From Armigeres subalbatus (taxonomy: Eukaryota > Arthropoda > Insecta > Diptera > Culicidae), in NCBI RefSeq assembly GCF_024139115.2, contig NC_085139.1:68367203-68431202 (forward strand): DNA of 64,000 bases, in the 5' to 3' direction. Under the pieces are notes generated by a model, which worked only from the letters and a program-made list of their open reading frames with translations, was not told the DNA's origin and ran no database searches. A program made the position numbers and the translations under genes. Shown here in pieces: positions 34,203-44,040 of the stretch (within the stretch, counting starts at the first letter, position 1; each line of letters starts with the position of its first letter).

Positions 34203-36368
34203 TTAATACGGCACGTAGTCTACAAACTTCTTAGGCACCAATCGTCTTCTTTTATCTGATCCGAAAGCAGTTCGTTCTCCTCTTGATGTCTTCTCTTCCT
34301 CTTCTTCCCGTTGACGGCCTACTGGTTGACGTTCAACAACTCGGTCATCGTTTTGACTGAAATCTTGGTCTTGTCCTGTTGCTCTTAATGTTTCTTCAGC
34401 TTCCTGTGATTGAATTTCTGATTTTTTCAAGTGCGACACGTAGCGTTTGTACTCCTTGCCTGACCTTAGTGATTTAACGGTTACTTCCGCGCCCAATCGC
34501 TTGACAACTCTAAACAATTCTGATGAAAAATCGCAGTTCAATTTGTGATCCTTTCTCTGGCGTTTAACGTACACATAATCTCCTTCTTTGATTTCATTGC
34601 TAGAGGCCCTTCTTTTATTGTCGGCGTATTCCTTCCCTTTCTCTTTAACGAGTTTATCACGATCCCGAACTTCTTCATCTGCTTTGAATTCCGGAATTGA
34701 TGGCAATTTATTTTTAATTCTCCTTCCGAACATCAACTCTGATGGGGATTTTCCTGTTGTTGAGTGGTTTGTGGAATGATATGCCAATAAAAATTTCCTC
34801 AGTTCCAGACGCCAATCCTTACCCAGCTCCTGTGCAATTCGCAAACGTTTCAGAATACTCCTGTTCTGACGCTCCACCTCGCCATTCGCCTGAGGCCAAT
34901 ATGGAATCGTGTTAACCAATTCTATATTGTATTCCTCGCAGAACTGTCTGAGCTCTCCACACTCCTGACTCAGCTGCGGACCATTATCGGCTCTCATTGT
35001 AATTGGAACACCAAATCGTGCGAAAATTGATGATAACTCGCGAATTGTATCGGTAGCAGTGATATTGTTCATTTCCACCACTTCTACGAATCGGCTGTAA
35101 TAGTCCACTACCACGAAAAGCCACTGACCCTCAGGCAATGGGCCCAGAAAATCGACAGCTATTTCTTGCCACGGTCCAGCCGGCATATGTTTTCTTATCA
35201 TCGGTTCTGGGGCATCTGGCGCTGATACTAATATACATCCCCTGCAATTCTTCACGAAGGTTTCTACCTCTCTGTCCATTTTTGGCCACCATACTGATGA
35301 ACGCAACGTAGTTTTCATCATAGAGCAACCCAAATGACCCTCATGAGCTATTTGAAGAATCCGGTAGCGCAAAACTTCTGGAATCACTATACGGTCTCCA
35401 CGAAGTAGAATGTCACCTACTTTGCACAGTTCATTTGCAAAGATTCGGAATTCAATAGGTAATTCTTTATGGCTATCTTGCTCAATCAGCTGCAGAACAC
35501 TTTGTATTACCGGATCCAACTGCGTAGCAACAACTATTTCTTCCCATGTAATAGACACAGCATTCGCGGCAAAGTCAATAATTTCCTTAATCATTATTTC
35601 TTCGTGTGGGTCAAAAGGCACTGCTCTAAGTGTTGACAGTCTGGATAATACGTCAGCTTTGTTTTCATCTCCTGGTATATGTGTTATCGAGTAATCAAAA
35701 CCCTGAAGACGGAGCACCCACCTTTCTATTCTGGCACAAGGCCGTGACCGAGGCGTAAATAAGTAGATCAAAGCTTTACAATCTGTCAAAATCTCGAATT
35801 CTATACCATACAGATAAATGTAGAACTTTTCAACGCACCACACCAGAGCGAGTGCCTCCTTCTCCGTATGACAATATCGCTTTTCCGTATCAGTTAGTGA
35901 CTTTGAAGCAAAACTTATCACTCGATGTTTGCCCTGTTTATTTACTTGAATGAGCAAGCCCCCCAGACCCACTGGACTAGCGTCAGCCATGACCAAGGTC
36001 CTATCTCCTTTCTGATAGAAACCCAGAATTGCCGAGTTTGATAATGATGCCTTGATTTCAATGAACGCCTTTTCGTGTCTGGATATCCATTGAAATGTGT
36101 TTCCTTTGCGTATCAAGTCTCTTAGTGGAGCATCTACAGTCGCCAAGTTGGGAATAAACCGGTTTAAATAGTTCGCTAACCCTAAGAAGCTGCGAACTTC
36201 GTTTGAATTTTCCGGTCTTCGGAACGAAACAAGCGCTTCAACTTTTGTATCCGATGGTATTATGCCTGATTTAGCAATTTTATGACCAAGGAACTCTAGC
36301 TCTGGAACCCCAAATACACATTTCTCCCAATTGAGCTGTACATTCCACTCTTTCAATCTTGTTAGGAC
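34203..36368 (-). CDS. pol: pol, second exon: RT end, RNase H, integrase
   Basis: Unbroken frame of 721 codons from the proposed acceptor. The first residues (LKEWNVQLNWEKCVFGV) continue the reverse transcriptase directly after the YIDD part. Numbering from the leucine at 36356, the connection is LGLANYLNRFIPN (59-70). RNase H has Asp125 (MADAS), Glu167, Asp192 (TDCKAL) and Asp235. Integrase has a HHCC finger (His338, His341, Cys371, Cys374) and the DDE triad Asp402 (VDFLGPLP), Asp458 (RADNGPQ) and Glu493 (NGEVERQN). A basic, Glu/Arg-rich C-terminus ends at VDYVPY. It integrates the cDNA and degrades template RNA. There is no own ATG at the start, so it must be joined to the upstream exon by splicing. 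Confidence 0.93.
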   Translation of the reverse strand, partial: VLTRLKEWNVQLNWEKCVFGVPELEFLGHKIAKSGIIPSDTKVEALVSFRRPENSNEVRSFLGLANYLNRFIPNLATVDAPLRDLIRKGNTFQWISRHEKAFIEIKASLSNSAILGFYQKGDRTLVMADASPVGLGGLLIQVNKQGKHRVISFASKSLTDTEKRYCHTEKEALALVWCVEKFYIYLYGIEFEILTDCKALIYLFTPRSRPCARIERWVLRLQGFDYSITHIPGDENKADVLSRLSTLRAVPFDPHEEIMIKEIIDFAANAVSITWEEIVVATQLDPVIQSVLQLIEQDSHKELPIEFRIFANELCKVGDILLRGDRIVIPEVLRYRILQIAHEGHLGCSMMKTTLRSSVWWPKMDREVETFVKNCRGCILVSAPDAPEPMIRKHMPAGPWQEIAVDFLGPLPEGQWLFVVVDYYSRFVEVVEMNNITATDTIRELSSIFARFGVPITMRADNGPQLSQECGELRQFCEEYNIELVNTIPYWPQANGEVERQNRSILKRLRIAQELGKDWRLELRKFLLAYHSTNHSTTGKSPSELMFGRRIKNKLPSIPEFKADEEVRDRDKLVKEKGKEYADNKRRASSNEIKEGDYVYVKRQRKDHKLNCDFSSELFRVVKRLGAEVTVKSLRSGKEYKRYVSHLKKSEIQSQEAEETLRATGQDQDFSQNDDRVVERQPVGRQREEEEEKTSRGERTAFGSDKRRRLVPKKFVDYVPY

Positions 36369-36524
36369 CTGGATGAAATGAGATATGAAAAAAAAACAAA
36401 TCTTAACTTAACTTCTCGGAACAATTTTATTAATTCAAGCCCATCGCAGCATGGTTTAGAAAACAGTAATTTACATTCGTTACATAAGCCGTTATCAACA
36501 GTTTCTATTTACCGTATAGTTTAC
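36369..36524 (-). other. Probable spliceosomal intron inside pol, 156 nt
   Basis: The upstream exon ends ...AAG at 36525, then GTAAAC (donor at 36524). The segment ends in a long T-rich tract and CATTTCATCCAG (AG at 36370-36369), followed by the exon beginning GTCCTAACAAG. Removal joins two conserved reverse transcriptase blocks exactly, in phase 0, with nothing missing or duplicated. Read unspliced, the frame meets TGA at codon 10 (36497-36495). Length is normal for insect introns. Alternatives are a small insertion that happens to carry GT-AG ends, or a lesion. Confidence 0.8.
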
Positions 36525-38461
36525 CTTGGTCAACCGCTCATCGTGCTCCTCCTTATCTTTCCCTTCAATATACACATCATCGATATACCACCAAGCACCA
36601 TCACAGCCAGCCAGAATCGCATCCATTGTTTTCTGGAACACCTCAGGTGCCGACACCAGACCGAATGGCATACGCTTGAATCTATACAATCCGCGCGTAG
36701 TGAGAAAAACCATCGCATCTCTCGATCCCTCGTCTAATTCGAGTTGTAAGAAGGAATCTTTAACGTCCAGTTTGCTACGAAACATATTCGGACCAATTCT
36801 GGCAAGGAAGTCATCGATCACTGGCATTGGGTGCCTTTCTCTCAGTAAAGCCTCATTGACTCTTCGAAGATCAAGGCAAATCCTAGGTTCACCGTTCGCC
36901 TTGCCAACCACGACCAATGGAGATACCCATGTAACTGGGCCCTTCTTCTCTTCGATGATATCCTTCACTATTAGTTCCTTCAGCTTGCTGTTAACGGCTT
37001 CTTCTAACGCCACTGGAACTCTTCTCATCGGCTGAAAGATTGGCTTCGCGTTTGGATCCAGGTGAATGTGTACCGAAACATCTTTGATCTTAGAAAATGG
37101 TTCCGATTTCTGCAAAACCCGATCAATTTCCAAACCAATTTTCAAAATATTCAACTGCTTAGATGTAGCATCTCCCAAAAGGCAACGCTGTCCTCCTTTG
37201 ATCACGAAGAACTCGGCTTCTACAGATTTTGCTCCCACTGTGACAGTTGCTTTGAATGTGCCTAGCACGGTCAACGGAATATTGTTGGCATAACTCTTTA
37301 AGATACGGTCACTTCCTCTTACACAGCTGATCACTTCGATCCCAGCACGCTTCAACTTCTCCCATGCTACTTCGGTAATCAAGTTCGCCTCCGCTCCGGA
37401 ATCGACCAACAGTTGGTGGGGTACTCCACCAATCACACAGGATACCATATTCGACTCGTTTCCTGAATAGAAGGCATAGTAAGTTTTCGGCGTTAGACTC
37501 ATTGAAGGGATGTCAGCTTCAATGGCGTTCGATTCTTGAACAACTTGGCTATCCTGTTCCGCAACACGTTCCACTATTCGAATTTTCTTAGCACCGGTAC
37601 TTTCCTCTTTGGAGAGCAGAGGATATTTACCTTGCATCCGGCATCGGGCTTCGAAATGTCCTATTTTTTTACAGCGGTTGCATATTTTTCCTCGGGCCGG
37701 GCATCGAGTGTCCGTCGAAATATGACCAAAAAGTCCACACTTGAAACATTTCGCATCTGGATGTTTGAATTTTGTTTGAAAGACCCCTGCGCGGTTTTCT
37801 ACTACTCTTGGTTTTAGAGGAGGATACCGTCGTTTTGCTTGGATACCGTACACCTGTCCATGTTTTGATTCATCATGCATCCTACCGAAATCTCTCAGTT
37901 GCTTCTGCACTCCTTCCAGTGACTTGCCAATTTCTTCTATCTCTTCCACCGACCGATCCTTCTGGAGAATTTGCTTCCGCAGCTCGTCTGACAAACAGCC
38001 CTCAACTATAGTGTCTGTTAGCATGATGTTCGTGAGAATTTTACAAACGCTTGGTTCATACTTGTCTACGCCACACTCTGTTATTTGTTGTCTAATTCGG
38101 ATAACAAACTCAGCAAACCTTTCCCCTTGACTTTGTTTCATGCGGCGTAAGTTATGACGTTCCAAGACGTCCTGTCGTCCTGGTTGAAAAACTCATCGAA
38201 CGCTTGAATAGCCACATCATAATATGCTTTCTCCAAAGATACTACCGCAAATTTCTCACTATTCGGTAATGATTGAAACAGCGCCTGTAGCTGGGCCCCA
38301 CCCAGGTGCAAAAGTTTGGCTCGCTTCCGTTTTTGGTCAGTTATATCTTCCGCGTCAAAATAGTATTCCAAGGATCGTTTCCAAATTTGCCATTCCTTAT
38401 GCAGTTTTGTCTTTTCAATCTCATTGCATCGAAATGGTGGTATAGCACGTGATAAATCCAT
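36525..38461 (-). CDS. gag-pol: gag - protease - reverse transcriptase (first exon), one frameshift
   Basis: ATG at 38461 (MDLSRAIPPFRCNE). The N-terminal ~95 codons look like a Gag capsid start (HKEWQIWKRSLEYYF). The frame then changes at an A5 run on the plus strand (38187-38191), where one base appears lost. The rest is open from about 38190. Counting from 38165, zinc knuckles lie at 140-155 (CX2CX4HX6C, unusual) and 162-175 (CX2CX4HX4C). The protease has DSGAEA at 255-260. Reverse transcriptase runs from about 380, with LDVKDSF at 466-472, FGLVSAPEVFQKTM at 501-514 and catalytic YIDD at 527-530, up to the donor after codon 547. Gag and Pol are in one frame with no separating stop. The frameshift may be a mutation or a base-calling error. 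Confidence 0.88.
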
Positions 38462-39571
38462 CTATAATCCAAATAAACACGGTCGAAAAAAAAACATTGG
38501 ATTTTGACATTCATGGTACCAGTCATAATCGTTTATTGAACTACATTATGTAATGCTGTATGTATGTTATTATTTACTCTGTTCCCACAAAACAAAAAAA
38601 AGTGCAGTTGCGTTAGTTTTAAACGACCTTCTTGCCTCAACGTTTCAATGAGAAATGAGTGAGTATATGTGCGTATATTGAAGCATGTTATTTACTTCTT
38701 GAAGCTCATATTACACAGCTGTTCAAACAAAGCGCAAAAATAACAACAAACATCTTGTACCGTTATTCACAACGTCACCATAAACAAACATCATCTGGAA
38801 CTGATTGATGACACCAAATATTGCTTGTCATTTCCATGGACATTTATTTCCAATTGGATTATCGTAATGCTGTTCACGACAGTTTCTCAAACCCTCTCTC
38901 CATAACTTTTCACCACGCTGATTTCCCACATCTGATTCCCTAATCAGATAGTATTTTCTCACCACCAATCAACCAAGTCTACGTCGGCTTCCCAAAACCG
39001 GATTCAACTTTTCATCGAATTCTCACCATCTTGCATGGCAATATCACCCTATAATTGTCACCGGTGATTCCCTAATCACACATGTATCGTTCTGAACAGT
39101 TCCCAAACTGATCATCTGTCATTCTGCCACCATCACCATGGAATGTAAATTTAGGACTTACCGCTCATGTTTATCCTCATACCTTAAAAGTTCCACCCCG
39201 TAACATTCCGTTTGCTTTATCACCTTCGCCGTCTGAGCGAGATGTACAAAATCCATTGAACAAATCTATTTTCTCTATTTCGATTTAAATTCCGTTACAC
39301 CTTTATTTATCTTTTCTTCCGAATGATTCACACACATATAGACACTCACTCTCATGGAAGGTTCTCAAATATGCTCTATTAATCGCCTCACATCTCTTCT
39401 ACTTCGGTACTTTTTTTTTTTTTTACCGTTCTCCTGTTCGCTTTGGGTTCCGCCATTTTGGAATTTTCACCCAGTCAGAAGTCCGAAAAACAATATTTAT
39501 TTATTTTTATCCAAATCACACTTAATGACTCGGACTTTCTACATACCGTTAAGCTTCACCTCGTCGCCAAT
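38462..39571 (-). promoter_or_regulatory. Leader of the LTR element, possibly with a second intron
   Basis: About 1.1 kb between the 5' LTR and the gag ATG, with no recognisable coding sequence. Just after the PBS is AACG followed by GTATGT (donor-like, 39546). Immediately before the gag ATG is a T-rich tract ending TTATAG (38462). This arrangement would let splicing bring gag close to the cap. It presumably also contains the packaging signal. Confidence 0.5.
39559..39569 (-). promoter_or_regulatory. Primer binding site, serine tRNA type
   Basis: TGGCGACGAGG starts 2 bases inside the 5' LTR. It is complementary to the 3' end of insect tRNA-Ser(GCU), including CCA, as I remember that tRNA (11 of 11). 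Serine-tRNA priming is known for mag-type elements. Confidence 0.75.
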
Positions 39572-39750
39572 TGTAATAGGTTGTTCAGATTACTTATGGA
39601 TCAAAACTCTTCGTATTATCACCGATTTCATTACACCACGTTTATTTCCACACTTTCCGATTTCACACACGCTCACCTGCTCTCCTCACAAGTCCTCCTC
39701 CTCCTCAAGGTACTCACAAATCTCTCCCTTGTCTGTAGTAGAACCCTACA
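39572..39750 (-). repeat. 5' LTR, 179 bp
   Basis: Same length and ends as 33999-34177, with two differences. It should contain the promoter. I see no clear TATA box; on the element strand the 5' half is purine-rich (GAGGAGGAGGAGGACTTGTG). Confidence 0.95.
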
Positions 39751-39755
39751 CAAAC
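39751..39755. repeat. 5 bp TSD of the LTR element (right)
   Basis: CAAAC, matching 33994-33998. Confidence 0.8.
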
Positions 39756-40760
39756 TTATATCATTTGCTTATGATGATATTCCAACTATATTCCCTACCA
39801 ACCATCCAACTCCTTGGCATCTATGAGGGTGTCGGTGAGTCGCTGGCCTCTCGTTAAGTAGATGTCATATCATCATTTCCTTCCTTTCCCTAGTAACGGA
39901 GAAGATGGGCGCAGCCGACAATGGTAGCTTTCATGCTTTATCATTTTGACCTCCAATTGGGTTGCTATTATATCCCAAATAGTAATCCATAAGCAATTGG
40001 GGTAAAAAAGTTAAAGAATATACATGGCAGCTATTAGTATGCAATCTACGGAATACTTAGTTACCACGCAACGCAACAACGCAACTCTCGCGAAGAAAAA
40101 GGAATATCTTGCATGTTGTAAAGTGGAAAACATTATAATAAGGCTAAATACCTCCAATGAAGTGCATCGACTTACTGATAAAATGTTTCGAAGACGCCAT
40201 CATGCTAAATCGCATAAAAACACATTATTAGCCACCGTGCAATGGTAATAATTTAAAACAATTTATAACTGATGAAAATCTGAACAAAATTCACTTAAAA
40301 CATTTTAAAAACATCTTTGCAAAAAATATGGAAAAAAAAATCTGGTATATGCGGTGTCGAGAATATTAGAAAATGAGGATCAATATTACAAGTCGCAATA
40401 TGTTGCTTGCAAGTCGTACCGCACTGCTTGTATGAAAGCCGTTCGAATTGAAACCATCAAACATTTTATGCCAAAGAAAATTAACATTATGTTTCATCAA
40501 AAGTTAGTTTATCTGTGTTTCTAAAAATCCAGTTTGTGAAAAATGAGCAAGGAAAATAAATAATTTTCTTATACCGAGAAAACGGGATTAGAATTTGGAT
40601 GATTTGTACAGTTGATAAGATTATGGTCACTGGGGTCGCGGTGCAAGTGCGCTGGCCAGGCTAAAAACTGGAATCTGAACTGCTAGAGTAATGACAATAT
40701 ATGACATTTTGGAATTTAGGAATTAAAAATTCAGGATTTTTTTAGGGATTTGTATTTTAT
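39756..40760. other. Unassigned non-coding stretch
   Basis: The original target DNA of the LTR element continues here. I see no protein motifs. The first ~200 bases (to the CGGAGAAGATGGGCGCAGCC region) look like a repeat end but could not be classified. Confidence 0.4.
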
Positions 40761-40763
40761 TTA

Positions 40764-41306
40764 GGGTAAAGTGCCCAATAGTGGACCCCCAACTAATAGT
40801 GAACCCTCCAGCCATGTTTGCATTATTACAGCACAATGTAAACATTTTGCTATGAAATTCCATCGGGAGAACCCACCCTACAATCCTATGATTTGATTAC
40901 ATGCATTGGAAATGCTATGGAAAGTAAAACTAGATGATTTTTTACAATTCTATAAAAAATAAATACGAGAGTGTCCATTATAGGAATATTTTGGGGGGCC
41001 ATAATAGGACAGAAGAACGTACCGAAACGGAACATAAAAATCAAATGAAGTGTCGACTAGAGGGAAGCAATTTCCTATTATGGACCCCCAGGGGGTCTAC
41101 TATAGGGCGAATTCAGTCAGACTTTAAAATGTTAATTTCAATGAATAACGTCGAGAATTTGAGTGTTTCATGTATGTATCGTGAAGAGGAGACGCAGAGC
41201 TTGATATTAGATATCACGCAAAATTAATATTTTGAAAATTTCCACTCCTTATGCCAGGAAGAGCAAAATTTCGCTACTAGGGGGTCCACTATTGGGCATT
41301 TTACCC
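40764..41306. mobile_element. TA-flanked MITE, 543 bp
   Basis: The left end GGGTAAAGTGCCCAATAGTG continues GACCCCC. The right end is GGGGGTCCACTATTGGGCAT and TTTACCC. This gives a ~27 base TIR with one or two mismatches, bounded by TA on both sides (40762-40763, 41307-41308). The interior has a second, inner palindrome of the TIR-like words (GGACCCCCAGGGGGTCTAC near 41083-41101). It is non-coding and needs a Tc1/mariner-like helper. Confidence 0.8.
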
Positions 41307-41776
41307 TATTACGGAGAAAAAGAAAAATTTGAATGGCTCCGCGGAAATAACGCGCAATGAGCAATCCCCGCAAGGAAGAAGTTTAACAAAGAATGCTTTG
41401 ATTTCAATTCTTGTTTTGAAAATACGTGTTTGACAAGTTGATTGTTCTGCAGTTGAACAGATTGTTTCTTCTAGGATGTTTGGCGTGAAGTTCGGAAAGC
41501 TTTGCGTTCACCCAATCTGACTAAGCGAACAATGGGAAAATTGGAGCTTGTAATTCAGCATAAGGGCTACCGATGTATTGCAAATATCAAATCGATCCAC
41601 CAATACGATATTGGTCGAAACTGGCTGCATTGAAATATGTCTAATCCGTATGCAAATTTTCCCATTATATGTAGAGTAATCATAACCTGAGATATATCAG
41701 CATTATTCTACCAAATAACCTCTTTTGCCTCTCTACCATTTCAAAGTTAAAAAGACCCAAAAACAGTGAAAAGACA

Positions 41777-42107
41777 GTGTAACTAGTTCATTATATGTTT
41801 TTCCCTCTTGTCGTTCCACATAGCTCGTAATTCTTATTTCTAGGGCGATAGGACATTCCTACCGAAAAGACATCATCGTGTTAGTCTCATTATATATAAT
41901 TGCAAAAATTGTAACTTAGTTTAGAAATCGCGCAGTTAATAACTAAGGAAGAGCGATTTCTAAACTAAGTTACAATTTTTGCAATTATATATAATGAGAC
42001 TAACACGATGATGTCTTTTCGGTAGGAATGTCCTATCGCCCTAGAAATAAGAATTACGAGCTATGTGGAACGACAAGAGGGAAAAACATATAATGAACTA
42101 GTTACAC
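41777..42107. repeat. Perfect inverted repeat: two 155 bp arms, 21 bp loop
   Basis: The left arm 41777-41931 and right arm 41953-42107 are exact reverse complements over all 155 bases by my reading. The loop is 41932-41952. The arm starts GTGTAACTAGTTC and ends TTTAGAAATCGC. It is non-coding. No target duplication flanks it. A transcript of either strand would form a 155 bp duplex, a good Dicer substrate. It could equally be a foldback element, a recent inverted duplication or a library/assembly chimera. Confidence 0.9.
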
Positions 42108-42646
42108 ACTAAGCTGCAAGGCGGCAATGTCCCAGTGGGGATGGAGGATTTGAACTATTTTTGATAGTAGAAGCGATTGAGTTAATGTTTAGCATTTTCT
42201 AAAATTATTCGCTTTCAGTTAACTTCTTGTACCTAGTTATTCCACTGAATGACACATTGAAAGTAAACAATGTTACGATAGTTGGGCACAGCTATCTATG
42301 ATCATTTACTAGAGAAATATCCGCTCAATGCGGTTTGGATTTTCCACTGATCAAACTAGTCAAATTTGCCCAATCTCACTCGGGTTTTATGTTAGATCTG
42401 TCAATTATTTAGTTGATTGCAGCGTCGCACTCTAGATCGATTTCAGTTCGAGCTTGATGACTTTCTTTAGAACTCATGAACCCGTTGCATTTTGACAATT
42501 TCTTTACTTTCCTCGCCAAATTGATCAACTATTAGTATGTACAAACACAGCTGATTCAAAGACGAATTGATCAGTGAGGAAATCTAGAACATCGGTCCAA
42601 CCGTTCGTGAGTTATAATGCCTCGAAGAAAAGCAAACTCGTTTTTA

Positions 42647-42664
42647 TATAGATAGATAGATAGA
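42647..42664 (+). repeat. (GATA)n microsatellite
   Basis: Four tandem GATA units. Confidence 0.9.
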
Positions 42665-42859
42665 TGAGGGATAATCGATAAACAATAGTTATTATTTCAA
42701 AATCAACAGATTGAAAGCCGTTCGCTAGGGTACGAACTTGTATGAAGCGACAGAATATGAATGGGAGGCATAGATACCATTTATTGAAAAGCACACAATC
42801 GAGGCGTGAATCTTCTTGCCTAACGTCCTGATTGTGGGCGGCGACGAATTTAGGAGCTA

Positions 42860-43015
42860 AAGAACTTAGAGATTTAAGAATTTAGGAATTCATGAATCTA
42901 GAAACTTGGGAATTCACAATTTCTGAATTTTGGGAATTTAGCAATAAATTTAGGAATTCAGGAATTTGGGAATTTAGGAATTTGTGAGCTTAGAAGCTTG
43001 GGAATCCTTATTAAA
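42860..43015 (+). repeat. Degenerate GGAATTTAGGAATT array
   Basis: Short words (TTAGGAATT, TTGGGAATT) repeat at about 8-16 base spacing, probably related to the GAATTC-rich arrays that follow. Confidence 0.6.
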
Positions 43016-43019
43016 TACC

Positions 43020-44040
43020 TTCTATTGTTCTTCAAAAAACCCATCGTGGAGATCCTCTAGGATTCCATTTAGGAGAATACCACAGAAATGACTCCTGCAG
43101 TTCTTAAATGAATTCTTTCTGGAGTTCAACCAGGAATTCCTCCTGGAATTCCTGAAGGAGCTATACATAAAGATCTTAGAGAATCTACACATAAATTTAA
43201 TGTGACCAGACGTCTCGCGTTTCGTGGGACGCTGCATTTTTCAACTTCGTTTTACAAATTTATTACAATTCATACAACCTTGCAAATATTTTCACATTTT
43301 TTTGGCCTAAATCTATACGAAATGCACTTTTGAAACATCCATTTTCAAACCAATGACGCAATCCAGATAGATGTCCCGCGTTTCGCAGGACGCTTGCTGG
43401 TTACATTACATAAATTTCTTCTGCAGTTCCTCCACGAATATCTCCTGAAGTTCAGCAAGAAATTCCCCCTGGGGAGCCCATAGCAATCTCTCCGGCAGTT
43501 CCTGCACAATTCCACTCTGAAGTTCTTCCACAAAGGTGTCATGAAATTCTTCCAAAAATTCCTTCTCGAGTTCCACCAGAAATTTTTTCTGGAGTTCCTA
43601 CGACAACTCCACCTAGATAATTTTAAGAGTTCTTTCAAGAAAATCATCCTAGAACTTCTCCACCGATTCCTTTTTTGGTTCCATCAGAAATTTATCCAAC
43701 CTGAATTTTCTAAATTTAAAATATCGCTGCCGAATGAATTTTTTTTCATACATTTTTCACTAAAAGTTGTAACCTAAGTGAGTTATTCCAAGAATTCCTA
43801 GAATAAGAATTTCTGGAGGAACCCCAGGTAGAATTCTTGAAGGAACTCCAAGAAAAAATCCTGAAAGAACTTCACAAGAAAACCGTGAATAAGCTTCTGA
43901 AAAATCAAAGGAGAAATATTTGTAAGAACAACAGGAGGATCTACAAGAGTAATTTCTGGAGGAGCTCCAAGAATACTTTTTGAAGAAACTCCAGGAAGGA
44001 ATCCTAGAGGAGCTCCAAGAAGAATTCCTTAAATTCATAC
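43020..44040 (+). repeat. Degenerate GAATTCCTCC-type minisatellite
   Basis: Irregular copies of AATTCCTSCWGGA-like units at 43020-43180, 43400-43640 and 43770-44040, separated by non-repetitive DNA. The orientation of GGAG/CTCC words alternates between blocks. Confidence 0.65.

Larger units (their letters stand above)
33999..39750 (-). mobile_element. Complete Ty3-type (mag-like) LTR retrotransposon, 5,752 bp
   Basis: Layout on the minus strand: 5' LTR, PBS, ~1.1 kb leader, gag-protease-reverse transcriptase frame, a 156 nt intron-like segment, the rest of reverse transcriptase - RNase H - integrase, a short purine tract, 3' LTR. The 179 bp LTRs differ at 2 positions and a 5 bp CAAAC TSD flanks the whole. 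The order RT-RNase H-integrase defines Ty3/gypsy. The short LTRs, the serine-tRNA-like PBS and the YHSTNHSTTGKSPSEL block suggest the mag lineage. No env-like frame follows pol. The insertion is recent judging by the LTRs, and only one clear frameshift is present. Confidence 0.95.
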
